From assembly GCA_041393395.1 (NCBI GenBank), contig JAWKKG010000006.1, positions 310,001 through 374,000 on the forward strand: a stretch of 64,000 nucleotides of DNA, written 5' to 3'. Made by a program: the position numbers and the translations under genes. A model generated the notes under the pieces. The model ran no database searches and was not told the DNA's origin. It saw nothing but the letters and a program-made list of their open reading frames with translations. Of the stretch, positions 8,705 to 15,097 are shown in pieces. Position 1 is the stretch's first letter; the number at the start of each line of letters is the position of its first letter. Source of the stretch: JAGQIB01 sp041393395 (GTDB lineage Bacteria; ARS69).

Positions 8705-9520
8705 CTATCCGGGCGTTCCGCGATCGTAGACCGCGGCCCAGTAGTGCGGCATCTCCTTCAGCTCCACGAAGCGCGAGGGAGCGTCCAGGAGGTGCATCAG
8801 GTCGCTCTTCCCGAAGAAGTTCTTGAGGACCTCGAACTCGCGCCCGTCGTCCAGGCGGCGAATCTGGAACGTGTCGCCGTGCTCGTCGGTGCGGGAGATC
8901 GGCGTGCTGCTACCTTCCACGAAGCGATTGTCGAGCAGCACCACGCGCCCGCCGAGCCCCAGGCGATCGTCCAGCGAGTCCAGGAACTCGCGGATGCGCT
9001 CGCGCCGCAGGTGCGAGATCCAGAAGCCGGCGAACACGCAGTCGAACACGCCGGGAATGTCGTGGAGGTTCCAGGCGTCCGCGATCCGGAACGTCACGGG
9101 CGTGCGCCCGTACTCGCGGCGGCCGGCGATCTCGAGCACGGACTGGTTCAGGTCCGTCGCGGTGACGGATCGCGCCGAGCGCGCCATCACCTGCGTCCAC
9201 CAGCCGGTGCCGCACGCGAGTTCCAGCACGTTGCGGCCGGTGACCCACCGCTGCACCAGCGCCTCGAGCTTCGCGAGGTCCTCCTGGCGCTCGGGCTTCT
9301 GGTAGATGCGGTCGTACTCGGGCGCGCGATCGCGGTAGTAGCCCGCGAGTCGGCTCTGCGCCGGATCGGAGCCGGATCCCGGGTGACCGGCGGCGCCGGT
9401 GGCGTCCGGCCGGTTCGGATCGGGGGCGGCGGTGCCCACGTCGATGCGGGTGGGGCGCGGCGGACGCGGGGCGCCTCCCGGTCCGGGGTGGTGTCGCAGG
9501 CGGCGATCGAAGTCCGTCAC
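8705..9520 (-). CDS. Class I SAM-dependent methyltransferase
   Basis: A soluble methyltransferase of up to 271 residues. Motif I is VLELACGTGWW (residues ~98-108), preceded by the typical helix YYRDRAPEYDRIYQKPERQ. ATDLNQSVLEIA is motif II and FRIADAWNL is the post-II acidic region. The GTG start at 9520 overlaps the upstream TGA (GTGA). It gives a 57-residue low-complexity Gly/Pro/Arg leader before the conserved domain, so a later start is possible. The methyl acceptor is not identifiable. Position between MTH1187-like and asparaginase-like genes suggests membership of the long minus-strand operon. Confidence 0.87.
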   Translation of the reverse strand: MTDFDRRLRHHPGPGGAPRPPRPTRIDVGTAAPDPNRPDATGAAGHPGSGSDPAQSRLAGYYRDRAPEYDRIYQKPERQEDLAKLEALVQRWVTGRNVLELACGTGWWTQVMARSARSVTATDLNQSVLEIAGRREYGRTPVTFRIADAWNLHDIPGVFDCVFAGFWISHLRRERIREFLDSLDDRLGLGGRVVLLDNRFVEGSSTPISRTDEHGDTFQIRRLDDGREFEVLKNFFGKSDLMHLLDAPSRFVELKEMPHYWAAVYDRGTPG

Positions 9521-9813
9521 CGTTTCTCCTCCACGCTGCGCACCTTGTCCTCCATGGACTGCTCGCGGTCGATCCGGGTCCCGAACTTCAACGTGGTCGT
9601 GATGCGCGGTGCGCCCATCTCGTGGACGACCTCGTGGCAGCGACGGATCGCCGCGAACACGTCGTCCCACTCGCCCTCGATGTTCGTGCCGTACGCGTGC
9701 AGCTCGTGCTTGAGCCCGGCCTCCCGCAGCACGCGCTCGCAGGCCGCGACGTGCGACGAGACCGAGACTCCCACTCCGAGGGGGACGACGCACAGATCCG
9801 CGATCACTTTCAT
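9517..9813 (-). CDS. MTH1187 family thiamine-binding protein
   Basis: A 98-residue ferredoxin-like-fold protein of the MTH1187/YkoF-like family, small cytosolic proteins some of which bind thiamine or its pyrimidine precursor. The diagnostic pattern is present from the N-terminus: MKVIADLCVVPLGVGVSVS, then HELHAYGTNIEGEWDDVFAAI, then RITTTLKFGTRID. Length matches the family (about 100). The stop overlaps the methyltransferase start (GTGA). The ATG at 9813 lies 26 bp downstream of the ACP phosphodiesterase stop. No thiamine biosynthesis or transport genes are in the window, so the role here is inferred only from family. Confidence 0.9.
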   Translation of the reverse strand: MKVIADLCVVPLGVGVSVSSHVAACERVLREAGLKHELHAYGTNIEGEWDDVFAAIRRCHEVVHEMGAPRITTTLKFGTRIDREQSMEDKVRSVEEKR

Positions 9814-9839
9814 ACGCCCGAGAATTACCCGTCCACCCC

Positions 9840-10442
9840 TCACGGGACAAGGCGGGCGGGCGAAAGAGGTCCCTCCGGCCCCAGGGCGCTCCTCAGATCC
9901 GCCGCGAACTCCCGGAAGTCCTCGGCCAGGGACTCGCCCTGCCGGTCCAGCTCCTCGGCCGCGGTCGGCAGGGGGTTCTCGCGGGAGATGCGCCGGGAGA
10001 CGCCCTGGAACACGCGCTCCATGCCGGCGCGGGTGCCGTAGCCGACGAAGACGTCGGTCGCGCGGGCGTAGGCGGCGAAGGAGCGGAGACGGGCGGGCAG
10101 GATCGCGTCGGCGGCGGTGAGCTCCGCGAGGATGCCGTCGGCGACGTCGCGCAGCGGCTCCGGATCGAAGTCCGGCCAGTCGCGTGCGAGCACGTGATCC
10201 CACAGGATGTCGACGACGACTCCGGCGTAGCGGCGCAGCTCGGGACGAAGGCGGGCGCGGGTGCGCGCGAAGGCCGGATGGGCATCCGTGTACGTGTCGA
10301 CCTTGCGGTGCAGGCGGATTCCCTGCACCACGAAGGCGTCGAAGCGACCGCTCGGATCCCCGTGCACGAAGTCGCCGAGCAGATTGCCGAGCACCGACGT
10401 TCCGGAACGTCGCGCGACCCACACGTGCCCGAGATGATTCAC
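9840..10442 (-). CDS. acpH: ACP phosphodiesterase (AcpH/DUF479 family)
   Basis: A 200-residue protein matching acyl-carrier-protein phosphodiesterase, which removes the 4'-phosphopantetheine arm from holo-ACP. Motifs seen are an N-terminal VNHLGHVWVARR, then SVLGNLLGDFVHG, then GIRLHRKVDTYTDAHP and VVVDILWDHVLARDW. The metal-binding His/Asp residues of this HD-like family fall in these stretches. Start is GTG 10442, overlapping the murI stop as GTGA; there is no independent SD, so translation is probably coupled to murI. The neighbouring genes (murI, thioesterase) also touch cell-envelope and acyl metabolism. Confidence 0.88.
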   Translation of the reverse strand: MNHLGHVWVARRSGTSVLGNLLGDFVHGDPSGRFDAFVVQGIRLHRKVDTYTDAHPAFARTRARLRPELRRYAGVVVDILWDHVLARDWPDFDPEPLRDVADGILAELTAADAILPARLRSFAAYARATDVFVGYGTRAGMERVFQGVSRRISRENPLPTAAEELDRQGESLAEDFREFAADLRSALGPEGPLSPARLVP

Positions 10443-11302
10443 GCGAGATCCACGAGCTCGATGTCGTGCGGCGCCTCGGACGGCGGCAGGAAACGCGACG
10501 CCACCCGCTCGAAGCGATCCGGCGAGTCGGTGGCGAGCAACCTCGGCGCCGGCGACGTGACCCCCGGCGCGAGCGGCGCGGCGGCGAGTCCCCGCCGCGC
10601 GATCTCCTCGCGCACGACGTCGGCGGTCGTGGCCGCGGAGTCCACGATGCGCACGCCCGGACCGGCGACGATCGCGATCGCGTCGGCCAGCACGGGAAAG
10701 TGCGTGCAGCCGAGCAGCAGACAGTCCGGCGCGTGTGCCTTCATCAGCGGCTCGACGTATTCCCGCGCGACCGCCTCGGCGATCGGTCCGTGGCTCCAGC
10801 CTTCCTCCGCCAGCGCCACGAACACGGAGCAGCCCTTGGACACGACGTTCGCGGCGGGGCGCACGGCACGGATCTCGCGCTCGTACGCGCCGCCGCGCGC
10901 CGTGCTCTCCGTGGCCAGCACGCCGATGCGCCCGCTCGCCGACGCGGCGGCCGCCGCGCGCGCGCCGGGCCGCACCACACCGACCACCGGCACCGGCGCG
11001 AACTCCCGTTCCAGGGCGTCGAGCGCGAGCGAGGATGCCGTGTTGCACGCCACCACGAGCATCTTCACGCCGCGATCCACGAGGCAGTGCGCCGCCTGGA
11101 TCGAGTAGCGACGCACGGTCTCCGGCCCCTTGGTCCCGTACGGCAGCCGCGCCGTGTCGCCGAGATACGTGAGCGGCTCGGCCGGCAGCGCCTCGCGCAG
11201 CGCACGCAGTACGGTGAGACCGCCGACGCCGGAATCGAACACGCCGATGGGAAGATCGCGCACGAGACGCTCCGGGGTGGGATCGAGCGGGAAAGCGAGC
11301 AT
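10439..11302 (-). CDS. murI: Glutamate racemase
   Basis: A 287-residue cofactor-independent racemase that supplies D-glutamate for peptidoglycan. Both catalytic cysteines are visible: Cys86 in VVACNTAS and Cys199 in LLGCTHFP. The N-terminal Asp/Ser motif is FDSGVGGLT (residues 22-30), followed by YLGDTARLPYG. I chose ATG 11302. A GTG 99 bp further upstream gives a Pro/Arg-rich leader that intrudes on the divergent promoter region. It is the first gene of a seven-gene minus-strand run reaching to 7289, so an essential wall gene leads the operon. It is divergent from the outer-membrane protein gene at 11418. Confidence 0.95.
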   Translation of the reverse strand: MLAFPLDPTPERLVRDLPIGVFDSGVGGLTVLRALREALPAEPLTYLGDTARLPYGTKGPETVRRYSIQAAHCLVDRGVKMLVVACNTASSLALDALEREFAPVPVVGVVRPGARAAAAASASGRIGVLATESTARGGAYEREIRAVRPAANVVSKGCSVFVALAEEGWSHGPIAEAVAREYVEPLMKAHAPDCLLLGCTHFPVLADAIAIVAGPGVRIVDSAATTADVVREEIARRGLAAAPLAPGVTSPAPRLLATDSPDRFERVASRFLPPSEAPHDIELVDLA

Positions 11303-11417
11303 TCTCGCGGTCCCGCCGGATCGGCGCAACGGCCGACGTAAATCCTCGGTGTTTCCGGGGGGTGGCCTTGTCGTCGGCGGAAGTGGGTCGGATACTCCCA
11401 CTCAGGAGGCGACGCCG

Positions 11418-12098
11418 ATGGACCCGATTTCCCGTTCCCGCTCGCCGCTCCGCCTGGCACTCGCGGTCGCCGCGCTGCTCGCCGGCGCTGCCCCGGCCGC
11501 CTCTCCCGCCGCAGCCCTGTCGCTGGCGCAGTGGGGCGCCACCGCCGGCCTCGGATCCTGGACCCAGCGCTTCGACTACGACGGCGAGCAGCTCTTCGAT
11601 CCCGCGGACCGGATCTCGGGGTTCGCGGGCGGCATCTGGTTCGATCTCGGCCGGAGCACGTTCTTCCCGCGCGTGGAGGCGCTGTACCAGCAGCGCGGAA
11701 CGCGCGATCAGAATCCACGCGCCGATGAACAGGGCCAGATCGTGGGCCTGGCGACCCAGGAGGTCCGCGCGCACTACCTCTCGGTCCCGCTCTCCGTCCT
11801 TGCGGCGAAGCGGGGCGGCTCGATCGTCCCGTACGTGGGCGCGGGGGTCGGCGCGGAGTTCCTGCTCCAGACGCAGCACGACTCGATCGGCGTGCAGGAT
11901 CAGCTGGATGGCACGACCCTCGGCCTGCACCTGCAGGCCGGATTCGAGCGCGGCAAGGCCGGAGTGATGGCCCGCTACTTCCGCGATCTCACGAATCCGT
12001 ATCCCGGCGTGGAGAACGGGACCCTCACCGCGGTACGGAACGAGGGATGGATCGTCCTTCTCACGATGAAGCTCGGACCGGTATCCTCCACTCCGTGA
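11418..12098 (+). CDS. Outer-membrane beta-barrel protein (OmpX/PorT-like)
   Basis: A 226-residue exported protein. AGGAGG sits 8 bases before ATG 11418. A signal peptide (hydrophobic residues ~11-33, ending SPAAALS) is followed by alternating hydrophobic/polar strands: FAGGIWFDLGRSTFFPRVEALY, HYLSVPLSVLAAKRGGSIVPYVGAGVGAEF and LGLHLQAGFERGKAGVMARYFRDL. The tail ...IVLLTMKLG fits a closing barrel strand. This is the small porin-like beta-barrel family (outer membrane protein beta-barrel domain) with no known substrate. The stop TGA overlaps the start of the downstream methyltransferase (GTGA), so the two are probably co-translated. Confidence 0.82.
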   Translation: MDPISRSRSPLRLALAVAALLAGAAPAASPAAALSLAQWGATAGLGSWTQRFDYDGEQLFDPADRISGFAGGIWFDLGRSTFFPRVEALYQQRGTRDQNPRADEQGQIVGLATQEVRAHYLSVPLSVLAAKRGGSIVPYVGAGVGAEFLLQTQHDSIGVQDQLDGTTLGLHLQAGFERGKAGVMARYFRDLTNPYPGVENGTLTAVRNEGWIVLLTMKLGPVSSTP

Positions 12099-12916
12099 CG
12101 AACATGTTCTCGCGCTCCGAGTATCGACGCGTGATCGCGTGGCCGGAGCGCATCAAGCGCGAAGCTCCCTTCCTCCACGACGTCTTCGGCGACGCGCCCG
12201 CGCGCGGCCTGCCGCGGCGCCTGCTCGACGTGGGCTGCGGCAGCGGCGAGCACGCGCGCCACTTCGCGGAGCAGGGCTGGACCGCGGTCGGCGTGGACGT
12301 GTCCGATTCGATGATCGAGAGCGCGCAGGAGATCGCGGGGGACACGAGCGCCGGCGGCTCGGTCCGCTTCGAGCTCCGCGACGGCGCCACCGCCGGCGAG
12401 CTGTCCGAGGCGCCGTTCGGCGGCGCGCTCTTCCTCGGCAACGGGCTCGCGTTCGTGCCCACGCGCGACGCACTCGACGCGCTGTTCCGTGGCATCGCCC
12501 GTGCGCTCGCGCCCGGCGCGCCGTTCCTGATCCAGACGCTCAACTACGCGCGCATCGCGAGCGGCGCCCAGCGCGCGATGCCGGTGAACGTGCGCGAGTT
12601 GCCGAAGGAGGAGGGCGGCGGAAAGGTCGTGCTCGTGCGGTTGTTCGAACCGGCCGACGGCGACCGGGAGTTCGTTCACTTCTTCCCGATCTCGCTGCAC
12701 GTCGTGCCGAGCGAGACGGAAGGCGAAGCACCGCGCGTGGACGTCCGCGGCGCAAAGCAGCTCCGTCACCGCGCCTGGCGCCGACCGGACGTGGAGTCCG
12801 CTCTCACCGCCGCCGGTTTCGGGGATCTCTCCGTCTTCGGAGGCATGCGGCGCGAGCCGTTCGACGAAGCCACGTCTTCCGATCTCGTCGTCGCGGCGCG
12901 CGCCGTTCCGGCCTAG
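12095..12916 (+). CDS. Class I SAM-dependent methyltransferase
   Basis: A 273-residue cytosolic methyltransferase. Motif I is LLDVGCGSGEHARHF (residues ~43-57), motif II is VGVDVSDSMIESA, and FGGALFLGNGLAFVPT is the acidic/post-II region. LAPGAPFLIQTLNY corresponds to the motif III strand. The GTG start (12095) overlaps the outer-membrane gene stop; an ATG nine bases later is the alternative. The acceptor substrate is not evident. It resembles small-molecule or ubiquinone-type methyltransferases only in the Rossmann core. It is convergent with the spondin-domain gene, 76 bp apart. Confidence 0.87.
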   Translation: MTNMFSRSEYRRVIAWPERIKREAPFLHDVFGDAPARGLPRRLLDVGCGSGEHARHFAEQGWTAVGVDVSDSMIESAQEIAGDTSAGGSVRFELRDGATAGELSEAPFGGALFLGNGLAFVPTRDALDALFRGIARALAPGAPFLIQTLNYARIASGAQRAMPVNVRELPKEEGGGKVVLVRLFEPADGDREFVHFFPISLHVVPSETEGEAPRVDVRGAKQLRHRAWRRPDVESALTAAGFGDLSVFGGMRREPFDEATSSDLVVAARAVPA

Positions 12917-12924
12917 TCCCGGGC

Positions 12925-12949
12925 GCCGTCGGAAGGCACGGGCGACGGC
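12925..12949. terminator. Hairpin between convergent genes
   Basis: GCCGTCG (12925-12931) and CGACGGC (12943-12949) form a perfect 7-bp stem with an 11-nt loop, between the stop of the methyltransferase (12916) and that of the convergent spondin-domain gene (12993). No U-tract follows on either strand, so a terminator role is only a suggestion. Confidence 0.3.
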
Positions 12950-12992
12950 TCCCTGGCCGCCGCCGCCCGCGTCGTGCGCGTCCCCGGACCGT

Positions 12993-13685
12993 CTACCGGT
13001 AGAGGCCCTTCACGCCGGCCCAGCTCGTCGCCTCGACGGGCGCCGGCTCGTTCGCGACGATCGTGATCGTGGCGGACGGCGGGAAGTCCCACGTCAGCAT
13101 GCCGTAGGTCGGATCGTCGACGACGGTGTACGTGGAGATCATGCTCACCACGCCGTTCTCGTCCGGGCCCACGCCGCTGTTCCCGTAGAAGGGAATGTGC
13201 GCGGCCATGCCCGTGTTCATCTCGGTGCCGGCGTCGTAGACGTTCGTCGGGGTGATGACCATCACGCCCATCGCCGGCAACGTCACGTTGCGGATGCCCG
13301 TGAACAGGTCGTTCGTGCGCCCGAACATCGACGCCACGGAGACCAGATCGCCGGGGTTCGCCTCGAAGTCCACCGACACCGAACCGAAGAACGGACCCGT
13401 GCCGGTGACGACGGTGTGCACGTTCGGGCTCGCCATCGCCTCGGCCGCCACGCCGGTGGGCGCGCCTTCCTCCGCGAGCGTCTCGAGACCGGGCGAGGCC
13501 GGCATTCCCACGGTGAAGATGGAGTAGCCGGCGTCGTGCACCACCACGACCGGCGGCGCGAGCGGCTGACCGGTGTCCGGACCACCGGAGACGTTGTCCT
13601 CCAGAGTGAGCGTGTAAGGGATGGCGCCGGCCGCGACCGGCAGCAGAACGAACGCGCCGAGCAGCGCGAGTGAAACGGAACGCAT
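12993..13685 (-). CDS. Secreted spondin-domain protein with W-A-G-V-K..YR C-terminal tail
   Basis: A 230-residue exported protein. The signal peptide is clear (MRSVSLALLGAFVLLPVAAGA). The body matches the spondin N-terminal domain family: HDAGYSIFTVGMPASPGLETLAEEG, then ASMFGRTNDLFTGI and a C-terminal ATITIVANE strand. In bacteria these proteins are extracellular or periplasmic with unknown function. The last 13 residues, EATSWAGVKGLYR, are set off from the domain by a Pro/Val linker. They resemble the tail of the unrelated exported protein at 57709-58428 (PSTWGRIKADYR). ATG 13685 has GGGAG upstream; earlier in-frame sequence lacks a signal peptide. The protein could be surface-attached through its tail, which is inference. 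Confidence 0.85.
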   Translation of the reverse strand: MRSVSLALLGAFVLLPVAAGAIPYTLTLEDNVSGGPDTGQPLAPPVVVVHDAGYSIFTVGMPASPGLETLAEEGAPTGVAAEAMASPNVHTVVTGTGPFFGSVSVDFEANPGDLVSVASMFGRTNDLFTGIRNVTLPAMGVMVITPTNVYDAGTEMNTGMAAHIPFYGNSGVGPDENGVVSMISTYTVVDDPTYGMLTWDFPPSATITIVANEPAPVEATSWAGVKGLYR

Positions 13686-13848
13686 GAAGAGTCTCCCTGA
13701 GGAGAAAAGGCGATGAAACGGCCGGCGGAGGTCGCCCGACCGCGAGACGGAAGCGAAGGGCTTCCGACGGGGCACGAGAGGTACGCGAGCCGTCTCGAAC
13801 TGTGACAAGGGATCCCGCCTCGCCCGCCGCTCGTGCTATCAATGGTCC

Positions 13849-14598
13849 ATGATCGACGACCGATCGTTCGCCGACCTGGCTCACGCGTATCCCGCCCTCG
13901 CGCGCCTGCCCCGTGAGCTGACCGCGGGGCTGCGCGACGTGACCGTGCGCGTCACGGTGCCGCCGGGTCACGTCCTGTTCGACGAGACGGGTCCGTGCAC
14001 CGGGCTGCCGCTTCCCGTGCGCGGCTGCGTGCGCGTGTTCAAGCGCTCGCCCGAGGGGCGCGAGCTCGTGCTGTACCGGGTCCGCCCCGGCGACCTGTGC
14101 GTGCTCACGATCGGGTGCCTGCTCGGCCACTCCGTGTACTCCGCGACCGGTGTGGTGGAGGAAGAGGTCGACGGCTTCGTGATCCCGCAGAGCGTGTTCG
14201 CGCGGCTCATCGCGAGCGACGCGGGCTTCCGCGACACCGTGCTCGCGACGTTCGCGCACCGGCTGGGCGAGACGATGACGCTCGTGCAGGCCGTGACGTT
14301 CCAGCGTCTGGACGAGCGACTCGCCGCCACGCTGCTCGAGCGCGGGGACGACATCCGGGTGACGCACCAGCAGCTCGCCGACGATCTCGGCAGCGTGCGC
14401 GAGATGGTCAGCCGTCTCCTCGAGGGATTCCGGGCCGAGGGCATCCTGGAACTGGCCCGGGGGCGGATCCTGGTCCGGGATCGACGTCGCCTGGAGCGGC
14501 TGGCCGGCCCCCGTCCGCTGCTGGATCGCGCCGGGGGAACATCCGCCGACCCGGCGGCCGGCTCCGGCCCCGGCGCCGGGCGCGGCGCCGGCGTGTAA
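13849..14598 (+). CDS. Crp/Fnr family transcriptional regulator
   Basis: A 249-residue regulator with an N-terminal cyclic-nucleotide-type beta-roll and a C-terminal winged helix. The region GRELVLYRVRPGDLCVLTIGCLLG carries two cysteines, Cys84 and Cys90 (CX5C), typical of a redox- or NO-responsive subgroup; Cys50 and Cys60 are also present. The HTH (residues ~168-195) has the recognition-helix pattern REMVSR, which matches the ExxSR signature of FNR/DNR proteins that read TGA-type half sites. A 40-residue Gly/Ala-rich tail follows. Three matching TGACC-N3-RTCA sites lie just downstream around the DUF2892 gene, making that gene and the kinase gene likely targets. Effector unknown. Confidence 0.93.
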   Translation: MIDDRSFADLAHAYPALARLPRELTAGLRDVTVRVTVPPGHVLFDETGPCTGLPLPVRGCVRVFKRSPEGRELVLYRVRPGDLCVLTIGCLLGHSVYSATGVVEEEVDGFVIPQSVFARLIASDAGFRDTVLATFAHRLGETMTLVQAVTFQRLDERLAATLLERGDDIRVTHQQLADDLGSVREMVSRLLEGFRAEGILELARGRILVRDRRRLERLAGPRPLLDRAGGTSADPAAGSGPGAGRGAGV

Positions 14599-14611
14599 AA
14601 CCTCCCGCTCG

Positions 14612-14625
14612 GTGACCCAGGTCAC
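14612..14625. promoter_or_regulatory. Candidate Crp/Fnr operator 1
   Basis: GTGACC-CA-GGTCAC is a perfect 6-bp inverted repeat with a 2-bp spacer, 13 bp after the regulator stop and about 140 bp before the DUF2892 start. Its core TGACCCAGGTCA matches two further sites at 14985 and 15007. The half-site fits an FNR-type ExxSR recognition helix. Probably a target of the adjacent Crp/Fnr protein. Confidence 0.6.
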
Positions 14626-14764
14626 GGACGAAACGTCGCCGCGGAGCGATCGTGGAGACGTCTCCGGGGCGCACCAGGCGACTTCTCCCGGCCCCCGGGG
14701 ACACTTACCGGGACTCGAACGACGCGGCCGCCGTCCTCCGGCGCCGCGGGAAGGAGCACGAGAT

Positions 14765-14962
14765 ATGAAGTGCAACGTCGGCGGGATCGATCGCGGCCTC
14801 CGCATCGTGGCCGGGCTCGCGATCCTCGGCTGGGGCTTCTACGCCCAGAACTGGTGGGGCGCGATCGGCGCCGTGCCGCTCCTGACCGGCCTGATCGGCT
14901 GGTGCCCGGCCTACCTCCCGTTCGGGGGCAGCACCTGCCAGACCAAGGTCGCCTCGAAGTAG
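14765..14962 (+). CDS. Small DUF2892 (YgaP-type) inner-membrane protein
   Basis: A 65-residue protein with the DUF2892 pattern: N-terminal MKCNVGGIDRGLRIVAGLAIL, then two closely spaced membrane segments (residues ~14-31 and ~33-48) and the terminal CPAYLPFGGSTC. The two Cys residues near the C-terminus (in GWCPAY and STCQ) are conserved in many members. GAAGGAG lies about 10 bases before ATG 14765. YgaP-type proteins are often found with rhodaneses and Crp/Fnr regulators and are linked to sulfur or redox stress; function is otherwise unclear. Operator-like dyads lie on both sides, so control by the neighbouring Crp/Fnr protein is likely. Confidence 0.9.
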   Translation: MKCNVGGIDRGLRIVAGLAILGWGFYAQNWWGAIGAVPLLTGLIGWCPAYLPFGGSTCQTKVASK

Positions 14963-14982
14963 CGGGCGCCGGTACACCGGCA

Positions 14983-14998
14983 GGTGACCGAAGTCACC
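14983..14998. promoter_or_regulatory. Candidate Crp/Fnr operator 2
   Basis: GGTGAC-CGAA-GTCACC is a perfect inverted repeat 20 bp downstream of the DUF2892 stop and about 100 bp upstream of the kinase start. The core TGACCGAAGTCA (14985-14996) matches operator 1. It is centred 22 bp (two helical turns) from operator 3. Confidence 0.6.
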
Positions 14999-15006
14999 CG
15001 CTCGCG

Positions 15007-15018
15007 TGACCGGAATCA
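15007..15018. promoter_or_regulatory. Candidate Crp/Fnr operator 3 (degenerate)
   Basis: TGACCGGAATCA fits the TGACC-N3-RTCA consensus of operators 1 and 2 with one asymmetric half. It lies about 80 bp upstream of the kinase ATG, in phase with operator 2, which supports dimers binding on one face of the DNA. Confidence 0.45.
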
Positions 15019-15097
15019 TGCCGCCGGAACGTCGCTCGACGGAGCTTGGGGACGGGCTCGCGCGAGTCGCGAGCCGTCCCGCGCCGAAGGGTGTGCG

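Noticed and set aside
14984..15097. Longer start for the kinase-ATPase-TPR protein
   Set aside because: The extension would cover two operator-like dyads and lacks kinase homology; ATG 15098 has an SD.
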